From: Gammaproteobacteria bacterium
GTDB taxonomy: Bacteria; Pseudomonadota; Gammaproteobacteria; Eutrophobiales; Eutrophobiaceae
Assembly (NCBI GenBank): GCA_016844485.1
Contig: JAENIZ010000112.1
Location: forward strand, 1 to 6,901
Length of the DNA: 6,901 nucleotides
Direction of reading: 5' to 3'
Within the stretch, counting starts at the first letter, position 1. Each line of letters begins with the position of its first letter. Shown here piece after piece: positions 1 through 5,500 of the stretch. The notes under the pieces are model-generated. The model was given only the letters and a program-made list of their open reading frames with translations, was not told the origin of the DNA and did no database searches. The translations under genes were made by a program, and so were the position numbers.

Positions 1-600
1 GTAGTGCAAGTTTATTCCGCCCGCGCCTTCAACTGGCGTGGTATGTTCGGGATCCATACCTGGATAGCCACGAAACCTGAAGATGCACAGCAGTATACCG
101 TACACCAGGTGGTCGGTTGGCGTAGCTGGCGTGGTCTTCCGGTAGTCATGTCAGAACCGGATATCCCAGATCGATCCTGGTATGGAAATAAACCGGAAAT
201 AATTCTTGATTTGCGTGGACCTCAAGCAGCAGAGGTTATTGAAAAAATTTTACAGGCAGTAAAAGATTATCCGTACAAGCAAAAATACATCATGTGGCCC
301 GGTCCGAATAGCAATACCTTTACTGCTTTTATAGGACGTCATGTTCCTCAGCTTAATCTGGATTTGCCATCCACCGCGATTGGCAAGGATTTTCTGACAG
401 ATGGAGAAATATTTGCGAATGCGCCCAGTGGCACCGGGTTTCAGTTTTCATTATATGGTGTCTTGGGGATACTCATCGGCCGGGTTGAAGGTATTGAATT
501 CAATTTATTCGGTCTCATTTTCGGAGTCGATCCCTTTGGTCCAGCACTTAAACTTCCAGGTATCGGACGTGTCGGTTTCAGCTTGAATAAATTAAGTTAA
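1..600 (+). CDS. DUF3750 family protein, 5'-truncated by window edge
   Basis: The reading frame is open from base 1 (GTA GTG CAA ...), so the GTG at position 4 is probably internal and the true start lies upstream; 199 residues are visible. The protein resembles the DUF3750 family of uncharacterised proteobacterial proteins. Numbered from that GTG, the recognisable parts are an N-terminal WRGMFGIHTWIA stretch (about 11-22), the WPGPNSNTF motif (98-106), LPSTAIGKDF (121-130), and a Gly-rich hydrophobic C-terminal third, SLYGVLGIL to FGLIFGVD (about 149-176). Family members usually begin with a membrane or signal segment, which would be in the missing part. The function is unknown. The family call is made from memory of these motifs. 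A likely terminator follows the stop. Confidence 0.75.
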   Translation, partial: VVQVYSARAFNWRGMFGIHTWIATKPEDAQQYTVHQVVGWRSWRGLPVVMSEPDIPDRSWYGNKPEIILDLRGPQAAEVIEKILQAVKDYPYKQKYIMWPGPNSNTFTAFIGRHVPQLNLDLPSTAIGKDFLTDGEIFANAPSGTGFQFSLYGVLGILIGRVEGIEFNLFGLIFGVDPFGPALKLPGIGRVGFSLNKLS

Positions 601-605
601 ATAAT

Positions 606-637
606 ACTGACTATTTAATTCCAGTTAGTGTATTTTT
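606..637 (+). terminator. Probable intrinsic terminator after the DUF3750 gene
   Basis: The arms ACTGACT (606-612) and AGTTAGT (623-629) pair over 7 bp in RNA, including one G-U pair, around a 10-nt loop. They are followed by GTATTTTT (630-637). The position, 6 bp after the stop codon, fits a rho-independent terminator, but the stem is AT-rich and weak. Confidence 0.45.
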
Positions 638-648
638 AACTGCTGGCC

Positions 649-654
649 TATACT
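649..654 (+). promoter_or_regulatory. Candidate -10 element for the DUF4404 gene
   Basis: TATACT matches the sigma-70 -10 consensus at 5 of 6 positions and lies 32 bp before the DUF4404 start. No convincing -35 hexamer was found 16-18 bp upstream, so this is only a suggestion. Confidence 0.2.
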
Positions 655-686
655 TTTATTACGGATATTGAATCAGTCTTTAATTT

Positions 687-953
687 ATGCCCGATAAAAA
701 ACTACAAAAAGATCTGGAAAAGCTGCGTGCTGAGATAGACAACGTTGCCGCTGATGATCATGAAACAAGGGAAAAACTTAACCGGTTAATCAGTGGACTT
801 GAAACAAAACTGGAAAACCCTGACGATGAAAACCACCATCACACCCTGTTACGGAACATCAAGGCGACCATCGGCTATTTTGAAACGGAGCACCCGCGTG
901 CAACGGCAATACTGAATGATATTATGGTGACGCTCAGCAATATGGGGATCTAA
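687..953 (+). CDS. DUF4404 family small helical protein
   Basis: This 88-residue protein matches the DUF4404 family in size and layout. The first half is a charged helical segment (KKLQKDLEKLRAEIDN, about 4-19) followed by a second helix (REKLNRLISGLETKLE). An Asp/Glu/His linker (DDENHHH, about 46-52) leads to the conserved tail, with FETEHPRATAILNDI and a terminal LSNMGI like that of other family members. It has no signal peptide or membrane segment, so it is probably cytoplasmic. Its function is unknown. The ATG at 687 is the only usable start because an in-frame TAA lies just upstream at 681-683. No Shine-Dalgarno sequence precedes it (the 15 bases before it are T/A-rich). It ends 13 bp from the convergent gene at 967. 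Confidence 0.8.
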   Translation: MPDKKLQKDLEKLRAEIDNVAADDHETREKLNRLISGLETKLENPDDENHHHTLLRNIKATIGYFETEHPRATAILNDIMVTLSNMGI

Positions 954-974
954 GATAAAACTGAAATTATCCCC
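944..974. terminator. Possible bidirectional hairpin between convergent genes
   Basis: GGGGAT (944-949) and ATCCCC (969-974) form a perfect 6-bp inverted repeat around a 19-nt AT-rich loop. It spans the 13-bp gap and the last codons of both convergent genes. There is no clean T-run on either side, so it is at best a weak shared terminator. Confidence 0.25.
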
Positions 975-1569
975 CGACGCCGGCAACTATACCTATCAAT
1001 AATATTCCGCCAATGATCACACCAAATGGAAGCTCATCCAGTGTCTTCTGTACGATCGTTCTCTTATCTTCTGCAGGTGTTTCAGCTGGCGCTTCCGCAG
1101 CACCGGCTTCAGCTTCGACACCAGTAGCAGCTTCTGTATCTGCTGCGGCCCCGGCCTCCATTTCAACCTCTGCTTTACCTCCGGCTTCTGGTTCTGTCAC
1201 CACCTCTGTATCTGTGCCGGCTTTAACATCAGCTTCCACCTTTCCTTCTGCGTCTGCGCGGTATACAGCCAGTTTTTCCGTATAATCCACACCGTGAATC
1301 TTAAGTGTGTAGGTCTGCTTGTGGCCCGCTTGAAGATCAATCGTTGCGGGTTTTTTCATCAGATTGCTGAATTCGGTAATTTCTCGTGGTGCGTGGGTAG
1401 TTTGATCAAATCTGAGACCAAATTTATGCTCTTTGTCCTGCGGGTTATTCCCGCCCAGAGGTATAGAATAATAAAGCATGACCTGCGGATCGGTCACGGG
1501 CTCGACCGCCATGACATTTGAACAAACAAAAAGAACTATCAGAAATAAAATTGCAGAATAGTTACGCAT
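967..1569 (-). CDS. Secreted Ala/Glu-rich protein with C-terminal membrane segment
   Basis: A 200-residue protein I do not recognise. Residues 1-21 form a classic signal peptide (MRNYSAILFLIVLFVCSNVMA, cleavage expected after VMA). A folded-looking region of about 80 residues follows (YYSIPLGGNNPQDKEHKFGLRFDQ at about 33-56). Residues 105-168 are a low-complexity stretch of Ala, Glu, Val and Thr, then comes a short charged helix (TIVQKTLDELP, 171-181). A glycine-rich hydrophobic helix (182-198) ends the protein at VGG. This suggests an exported protein with a flexible stalk and a C-terminal membrane anchor. I chose the ATG at 1569 because the signal peptide begins there and a G-run (GGGGGGG) lies 4-5 bases upstream. 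The same frame stays open to 1689, but that extension has no leader character. The hexapeptide-like repetition is compositional, not an exact repeat. Confidence 0.7.
   Translation of the reverse strand: MRNYSAILFLIVLFVCSNVMAVEPVTDPQVMLYYSIPLGGNNPQDKEHKFGLRFDQTTHAPREITEFSNLMKKPATIDLQAGHKQTYTLKIHGVDYTEKLAVYRADAEGKVEADVKAGTDTEVVTEPEAGGKAEVEMEAGAAADTEAATGVEAEAGAAEAPAETPAEDKRTIVQKTLDELPFGVIIGGILLIGIVAGVGG
1066..1257 (-). repeat. Low-complexity Ala/Glu/Val/Thr coding tract
   Basis: Encodes residues 105-168 of the secreted protein. GCA/GCT/GCC, GAA/GAG, GTA/GTC and ACA/ACC codons dominate with no exact period. Such tracts commonly vary in length between strains. The tract also creates a long spurious Ser/Ala-rich reading frame on the plus strand. 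Confidence 0.6.
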
Positions 1570-1602
1570 GTATCCCCCCCATTGCCCCGGATATTCATAC
1601 AT

Positions 1603-1627
1603 TAATCTACATACAAAGAGTAGATTA
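1603..1627 (-). promoter_or_regulatory. Inverted repeat in leader of the secreted-protein gene
   Basis: TAATCTAC (1603-1610) and GTAGATTA (1620-1627) are perfect 8-bp inverted arms around a 9-nt spacer (1611-1619). They lie 34-58 bases upstream of the ATG at 1569, in the 152-bp divergent gap shared with the gene starting at 1722. The dyad could be an operator or an mRNA leader hairpin. A hexamer TTTACA lies just upstream in the sense direction and its 17-bp-spaced partner is TACTCT, a weak promoter match overlapping the dyad. Confidence 0.35.
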
Positions 1628-1721
1628 GCCTTTGAACAATGTAAATAATAGTAACACCCTTTTATAAACCTCCATAAAGATATTTGCAAAGCATACCGGC
1701 AATAGGCATTTTACTTTTCCC

Positions 1722-2573
1722 TTGATAAGCATTCTTACATTTAATACCGCACTACAGGATGTCCGCTTTCTTGGACGATCAGTCAATCGTCCTGTTGATT
1801 TTGTACAGGAACGCCTGGCGGAACTGACAAAACAGCTAAAGGTATTGAATGCCGATATTATCTGTCTGCAAGAGTTCTTTCATGCTGAACTGCAGAATCA
1901 ATTCTATGCATCCCTAAAATCTGTATATCCTTATGCGGCGGGCTATGCAAAGACAGGATTCAAATTACGCCTGGGCAATGAGCTGCTCATTCTGTCGAAA
2001 TTTCCCCTCAAGGACGGGAAATTGACCCGATTTACACACGCAACTATTGAAGAACGGTTTTTTACCAGCAAGGGTATGTACAGGATCAATGTTGAAATAC
2101 CCGGCATGAAAGAATTGCAACTGATTAACTTTCATATGACTGCGGGTGGGCTGCGCAACCATCCCGAAGATCAACACATGGAAGCAATTCGCTCCTCCCA
2201 GATCCGGCAACTGCTTGGATCCGTTTCTGAAGATGTACCTACACTGCTGGCCGGTGATCTGAATGCAGGTCCGGAAACATCAAAATCCAATTATAGTGAA
2301 TTATTAGCAGCAGGATTGATTGATGCCTTCACAAACGGAAACGGTAGTGGGATCACCTGGGACCCGGAAAATTCACTGGTTGCATCAAACAGGGAACATC
2401 ATCTGCCGCCACAAAGGATCGACCATATCTTTTTAAACAAGACGGGGGCCGGGAAACTTGCACCAGTGAAAAGCTGTATTGTATTGAACGCCGCTTCAGT
2501 TTGTTTACCGGATGGGAGAACAATATCTGTTTCGGATCACTATGGTGTCAGGGTTGATTTCAATATATCCTGA
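1722..2573 (+). CDS. Endonuclease/exonuclease/phosphatase-fold hydrolase, neutral-sphingomyelinase-like
   Basis: A 283-residue protein with the full set of motifs of the metal-dependent EEP (DNase I-like) superfamily: N8 in LTFNTAL, E51 in CLQEF, N136/H138 in INFHMTAGG, D179/N181 in AGDLNAGP, D234/H235 in RIDHIFL, and D272/H273 in the terminal VSDHYGV. The TWDPENSLVA (212-221) and FTSKGMYRINVEI segments resemble bacterial neutral sphingomyelinases and related phosphodiesterases more than AP endonucleases. It probably cleaves a phosphodiester in a lipid, nucleic acid or phosphoinositide; the substrate cannot be read from sequence. There is no signal peptide, so it should be cytoplasmic. The start is a TTG: no in-frame ATG or GTG exists between the upstream TAA at 1665 and the first core strand. 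The Shine-Dalgarno is poor (AGG at 1704-1706, 15 bases away). The active-site set is complete. Confidence 0.85.
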   Translation: MISILTFNTALQDVRFLGRSVNRPVDFVQERLAELTKQLKVLNADIICLQEFFHAELQNQFYASLKSVYPYAAGYAKTGFKLRLGNELLILSKFPLKDGKLTRFTHATIEERFFTSKGMYRINVEIPGMKELQLINFHMTAGGLRNHPEDQHMEAIRSSQIRQLLGSVSEDVPTLLAGDLNAGPETSKSNYSELLAAGLIDAFTNGNGSGITWDPENSLVASNREHHLPPQRIDHIFLNKTGAGKLAPVKSCIVLNAASVCLPDGRTISVSDHYGVRVDFNIS

Positions 2574-2575
2574 AT

Positions 2576-2597
2576 AAATTCGACAGCATGAATTTTT
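2576..2597. terminator. Possible bidirectional terminator between convergent genes
   Basis: AAATTC (2576-2581) and GAATTT (2590-2595) form a 6-bp stem around the loop GACAGCAT. The T-run extends to 2597 on the plus strand, with ATT after the stem on the minus strand. It fills the 27-bp gap between the stops at 2573 and 2601, where a shared terminator is expected. The stem is short and AT-rich. Confidence 0.35.
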
Positions 2598-2600
2598 GGG

Positions 2601-3236
2601 TTAAATCTCGGTTGTTCCCCGTGATTTCCGTTCTTTGTTCAGATCCTTCAGCGCCTCTTCGAGCTGCTTCATAAATTCCTCCATGCGTTGTCTGAGTTCA
2701 GGAAGTTTTTCCCGCAGATCTTCTTCGATACTTTCAATCTCTTTCTGTATTTCAGGGATAGTCTTCTGGATTTCTGCAAGTGATCGATCGAGTCCATCAG
2801 CAAATTGTTTGCTCAAATCGGTTAAGTTACCCATTACCCTGGCTACTGAACTGGTGCTTGAAACAGATGCTACTGTTGCATCGTAGTCCACCTTCCACTG
2901 CCTGTTTTCCTGCAACAACACGGTCTTCAGTGGAAGGGTAAACGGATTATCACCGGAGATAACAACAGTCGTGTCAACCCATGCCTGCTCCCCATCGATG
3001 ACCGTTCTTCCCAGGGTTACTTTATCGAAAGGTAAAATGTTCTCAGTCAGATCTTTTCTATCAAGTGACCCGGAAGATACATAGTCACGTGCAGCACCGG
3101 CATCCTTGTTTTGTACGGCTGTCCAGAAATGCCCGGACACCTCTATGGGCGACAGATTCGCAGCACAACCATAAAGTGCAAGGATTATACACAGACACAG
3201 AAAAACATCGGACCTTGTCGGATAGCCTAGCCTCAT
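2601..3236 (-). CDS. Lipoprotein with NTF2-like (DUF4878-type) domain and C-terminal coiled coil
   Basis: A 211-residue protein. After a basic N-terminus and hydrophobic core (VFLCLCIILALYG), the lipobox LYGC places the lipidated cysteine at residue 24. Residues 28-122 resemble the NTF2-like DUF4878 group: PIEVSGHFWTAVQNKDAGAARDYV at the start and VLLQENRQWKVDYDAT at the end. A Ser-rich linker leads to a long charged helix (about 135-203; KQLEEALKDLN near its end) that should form a coiled coil. Residue +2 is Ala, so outer-membrane sorting is expected, with the coiled coil in the periplasm. The start at 3236 is supported by AGGA (3245-3248) 8 bases upstream and by the lipoprotein signal. The frame stays open upstream to 3365, but that extension carries no signal. 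No specific role is known. Confidence 0.75.
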   Translation of the reverse strand: MRLGYPTRSDVFLCLCIILALYGCAANLSPIEVSGHFWTAVQNKDAGAARDYVSSGSLDRKDLTENILPFDKVTLGRTVIDGEQAWVDTTVVISGDNPFTLPLKTVLLQENRQWKVDYDATVASVSSTSSVARVMGNLTDLSKQFADGLDRSLAEIQKTIPEIQKEIESIEEDLREKLPELRQRMEEFMKQLEEALKDLNKERKSRGTTEI

Positions 3237-3340
3237 TTTGAAAATCCTGTGCTTAATAATTTCTGTATTAGATTCGATTATCGTATGGAAATTCCGGAAC
3301 AGTCCTAGCTCATTACAGATTCGGCAGAAATTCAACATTC

Positions 3341-3369
3341 TGTATAATGCCGGTTTCATTATCAACCAA
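3341..3369 (-). promoter_or_regulatory. Candidate sigma-70 promoter of the lipoprotein gene
   Basis: On the minus strand TTGGTT (3369-3364) and TATACA (3346-3341) are separated by exactly 17 bp, giving a predicted leader of about 100 bases before the ATG at 3236. The hexamers match consensus at 3/6 and 4/6. The placement, just after the upstream gene's stop, is sensible, but the match is modest. Confidence 0.25.
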
Positions 3370-3389
3370 ATCTCGGATAAAAAAATTTA

Positions 3390-4037
3390 TTATGTTTTTA
3401 CAGCGACCGGATTGAAGTCAGGGATAAAAGCCGGCGTCTTCTCCATATAAGTTGAATATTCTTTCCCAAAAATCGCCAATGCCTCCTGTTCTTCCCGCCG
3501 GGCCAGTCGAACATAGACATAAACCAGAATCGGAAACATTATAAGTGTGGGCAATGTTGGCCATTGAAGAAGGAAACCAACCATAATGATGATGAAACCC
3601 ATATATTGTGGATGTCTTACATATGCATAGGCACCAGTCATGGCTAATGTGTGTGATTGCTGTGCCTTATAAAGTACATTCCATGCGCTCGCCAATAACC
3701 AGAAACCGCCAAAAATCAGGATATTGCTCAGGATGTGTAAAAAATCAAAATGGGCGTTCCCCTGCATACGAAACAAGGTATGCCAAAGATGTCCGGAATC
3801 ATGGGAAAGGAAATCGATTCCAGGATACTGTTTTGCTAACCATCCGGATAACAGATATATCGTCAATGGAAAGCCATACATCTCCGTAAACAAGGCGACT
3901 ATAAATGCCGAAAATACACCAAACGTGCGCCAGTCACGATTTGTTTTGGGTTTAGTAAAACTGAAAGCAAATATAATGAATATTGCCGAGTTAATAATGA
4001 CAAGAGACCATAAGCCGTAAGCGGATCCATGTTCCAT
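3390..4037 (-). CDS. Isoprenylcysteine carboxyl methyltransferase (ICMT)-like membrane protein
   Basis: A 215-residue polytopic membrane protein of the ICMT / phospholipid-methyltransferase-like family. The family signature TGAYAYVRHPQYMGF (134-148) is intact. The C-terminal cofactor-site region REEQEALAIFGKEYSTYMEKTPAFIP (181-206) retains the expected EE, GKEY and P residues. Hydrophobic segments lie at about 10-26, 37-60, 97-118 and 145-178. Eukaryotic relatives methylate prenylated cysteines with S-adenosylmethionine. Bacteria lack that substrate, so the target is unknown; lipid or small-molecule methylation is possible. The start at 4037 is preceded by GGAGGG (4045-4050) with 7-base spacing. 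A longer frame reaching 4130 would only overlap the upstream gene. It starts one base after the DUF2933 stop, which implies co-transcription and probably translational coupling. Confidence 0.85.
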   Translation of the reverse strand: MEHGSAYGLWSLVIINSAIFIIFAFSFTKPKTNRDWRTFGVFSAFIVALFTEMYGFPLTIYLLSGWLAKQYPGIDFLSHDSGHLWHTLFRMQGNAHFDFLHILSNILIFGGFWLLASAWNVLYKAQQSHTLAMTGAYAYVRHPQYMGFIIIMVGFLLQWPTLPTLIMFPILVYVYVRLARREEQEALAIFGKEYSTYMEKTPAFIPDFNPVAVKT

Positions 4038-4038
4038 G

Positions 4039-4299
4039 TTACATCCCTCCCTTGTCATTGTTGCCATCTTCACCGGAATCATGTTTGTGTTTTCCACCAT
4101 GATCATGGCCGCCATGACCATGTCCATCATGCATAAATAAATGCATTAAGGGACAAGCGGCAAGCAACAGCCAGGGCAAATAAGGAACAATATGAGCCCA
4201 ATGCTCGGTCATTAGAAAATAGAGAATAATCCCCAAAAAGACCCACATTACCAGATTGTTTTTTTTATGCTGGGAATCCCGGGTTTGCTGGTCGTGCAT
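4039..4299 (-). CDS. DUF2933 family small membrane protein with His-rich tail
   Basis: An 86-residue protein with two hydrophobic helices (about 16-30 and 36-55) and the characteristic DUF2933 segment LLLAACPLMHLFMHDGHGHGGH (about 44-65, in two parts). The segment leads into a His/Gly/Asp tail with histidines at 53, 57, 60, 62, 65, 67, 71 and 73. The N-terminus is polar and the tail acidic (HDSGEDGNNDKGG). DUF2933 proteins have no proven function. The clustered histidines make metal binding likely, and the nearby copA suggests copper or another soft metal. The start is supported by GAGGT (4307-4311) about 8 bases upstream. The stop TAA at 4039-4041 is one base from the next ATG and lies inside the region carrying that gene's ribosome-binding site. 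Confidence 0.85.
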   Translation of the reverse strand: MHDQQTRDSQHKKNNLVMWVFLGIILYFLMTEHWAHIVPYLPWLLLAACPLMHLFMHDGHGHGGHDHGGKHKHDSGEDGNNDKGGM

Positions 4300-4503
4300 A
4301 TTAATTACCTCACTTAATGGTATAGTTAAAATATATCAGGGTGTTATCCATCCGTTTTTCAACAATGAACGTTTATATTTAAAAACAACATTCGGATCAG
4401 GCGTGCAGAGATGCTCATCTTTTTCCGGACATTCAACTCTGTTCAGGATATCCTTGATTACATTGAGTTGAGCGATTTTTTTATTATCGGCCCTAACGAC
4501 AAC

Positions 4504-4511
4504 CCAGGGCA
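4504..4511 (-). other. Deletion junction 2 in ppk2 (second frame change)
   Basis: KARNA is joined almost directly to PWVVVRAD. Relatives have roughly a dozen residues (M-L ... A-P-W) between them. The sense strand reads AATGCCCTGGG across the junction. The exact ancestral length is unknown, so the deletion size (roughly 30-40 bp) is an estimate. Confidence 0.6.
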
Positions 4512-4786
4512 TTGCGTGCCTTGCTGTAATCGTCCCAGCGCTTGATCGCCACCTGATCCACGGGACTGATCTTCCACTGTTTCAACGGGTCTTTCCTGCG
4601 ATCAGCCAATCTGCGCTTCTGTTCCTCGCGGCTGATATCCAGGTAGTATTTCAGCAGATTCAACCCTGAACGAATTAACAGATTCTCGAAGTCATTGACG
4701 GATTCCATGAACGCTTCATATTCTTTCTCCGTACAGTAGTTCATGACCCTTTCCACGCCAGCCCGGTTGTACCAGCTGCGGTTAAA

Positions 4787-4793
4787 CAGGCAG
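4787..4793 (-). other. Deletion junction 1 in ppk2 (frame change)
   Basis: At this point YVSHLP is joined almost directly to LFNRSWY. On the sense strand the junction reads CTGCCTG, a 3-bp direct repeat (CTG..CTG). This fits a slippage or microhomology deletion of about 17 bp if the ancestor had the usual six intervening residues. Confidence 0.65.
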
Positions 4794-5134
4794 ATGAGAA
4801 ACATAGCGTTGGAAATACCATGACCTATTTTCACGTTCTGTAGGTTTACCCAGCGCCACTACCCGCGTCTCTCTGGGACTCAGGTGTTGCGTGATGCGCT
4901 TTATCACTCCATCTTTACCGCTTGCATCCCTGCCTTCGAAAATAATGAGGATACGATGATTGTAACTGATGATATGCCGCTGCAGCTTGACCAGCTCAAT
5001 CTGCAGTCTGCGAAGCTCTTTTTTGTAAGCTGACTTACCAAGCTTCGTTTCTGTATTTTGTTTTGACATAATTTATGCAAATTTCAACCATGTATCGATT
5101 CCACTTCAGTCTCCAGATACTAGGATATCCGCTG

Positions 5135-5343
5135 CTAGCTACTGACAAAGAAGTTATAAATCGGCACCCATATCAGGACAAAGTACCATCCATAGCCGTA
5201 GCTTTCGATGAATCCTAGGATAAAACTTTTCCAGCTGATCCATTCGAAGCCGGCAATAGTATCAGCCAGAGTTTCGACATCGGGCGTAGCACCACACACA
5301 GGCTGATGTCATATCCAACGGCAGTGAGCGAATTTCGTGACAT
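5135..5343 (-). pseudogene. Remnant of a small holin-like/DUF5676-type membrane protein
   Basis: The C-terminal part, frame 5308 to 5135 (57 codons then TAG), reads GATPDVETLADTIAGFEWIS, then WKSFILGFIESYGYGWYFVL, then IWVPIYNFF. It resembles the end of small (~80 aa) two-helix membrane proteins, often labelled bacteriophage holin or DUF5676-like, whose conserved end is PGF.W.SW.SF..G..E...YGWY..L...P.YNFF. In that frame no ATG lies between the in-frame TGA at 5309-5311 and the domain. A second frame starts at ATG 5343 behind a strong GGAGG (5353-5357, spacing 9), reads MSRNSLTAVGYDISLCVV and then diverges. The simplest reading is a gene starting at 5343 with a frameshift and lost sequence near 5285-5300. 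A nonsense mutation in a frame starting at ATG 5359 is an alternative. The family match is from memory. Confidence 0.5.
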
Positions 5344-5397
5344 TAGTAATGACCTCCATTTGTTGTCCCGGCCCAAGCATGGGCCAATGGCAGCGGC

Positions 5398-5479
5398 AGG
5401 GCGGACTGCCGGCACAAACACCGCCTATCCGCCCTCGTTGTTGCCAGTGATGCTATGACAATGGTCCGGCACGGCAACA
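5398..5479. repeat. Two inverted repeats in the gap downstream of the helical secreted protein
   Basis: The gap 5344-5500 holds no recognisable gene in any frame. AGGGCGGA (5398-5405) pairs with TCCGCCCT (5428-5435) around 22 nt. TGTTGCC (5439-5445) pairs with GGCAACA (5473-5479) around 27 nt. Neither is followed by a T-run on the minus strand, so they may be structured 3' ends rather than intrinsic terminators. Confidence 0.3.
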
Positions 5480-5500
5480 GCCGCACTCTCGACGATCTTG

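Larger units (their letters stand above)
4336..5069 (-). pseudogene. ppk2: Polyphosphate kinase 2 (PPK2), disrupted by two short deletions
   Basis: PPK2 uses polyphosphate to phosphorylate nucleotides (or the reverse). The family's usual ~270 residues are present here in three reading frames. Segment 1 (5069 to ~4785) carries the Walker A GRDASGKDG (residues 46-54), KPTERE and SWYFQRYVSHLP, then hits TAA. Segment 2 (~4790 to 4493) resumes at LFNRSWYNRAGVERVM and includes the lid DPLKQWKISPVDQ and WDDYSKARNA, then hits TAG. Segment 3 (~4505 to 4336) resumes at PWVVVRADNKK and runs IAQLNVIKDIL to KNGWITP and a TGA. About six residues (A-A-G-E-I-V in relatives) are missing at the first break and about a dozen at the second, so these are real deletions rather than single-base read errors. 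A functional kinase is unlikely. The start region lacks a good Shine-Dalgarno. The start at 5069 gives a typical N-terminus. Confidence 0.85.

Noticed and set aside
1013..1285. Ser/Ala-rich open frame on the plus strand
   Set aside because: It is antisense to the Ala/Glu-rich tract of the secreted protein. The composition is what that tract gives on the other strand, and there is no ribosome-binding site or domain.
1570..1689. 40-residue N-terminal extension of the secreted protein
   Set aside because: It would place the signal peptide internally. The ATG at 1569 starts an ideal signal peptide behind a G-run.
3237..3365. 43-residue N-terminal extension of the lipoprotein
   Set aside because: The lipobox and the AGGA-spaced ATG at 3236 fix the start. 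The extension lacks any signal.
3608..4020. Two overlapping plus-strand frames
   Set aside because: They are shadows of the ICMT-like gene, which has intact family motifs on the other strand.
4080..4140. Repeated CAT/ATG trinucleotides that look like a tandem repeat
   Set aside because: They are His/Gly/Asp codons of the DUF2933 tail. There is no fixed repeat unit or spacing.
4256..4471. 71-codon plus-strand frame
   Set aside because: It lies opposite the recognisable PPK2 C-terminus and the DUF2933 start, with no ribosome-binding site or family match.
4336..5069. Programmed frameshifting in ppk2
   Set aside because: No slippery site is evident, and conserved residues are missing at both breaks, so shifting frame would not restore a normal enzyme.
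5215..5421. 68-codon frame on the minus strand as an intact gene
   Set aside because: Its first half has no protein-like character and no Shine-Dalgarno. From 5343 on it is best explained as the first part of the frameshifted membrane-protein remnant.
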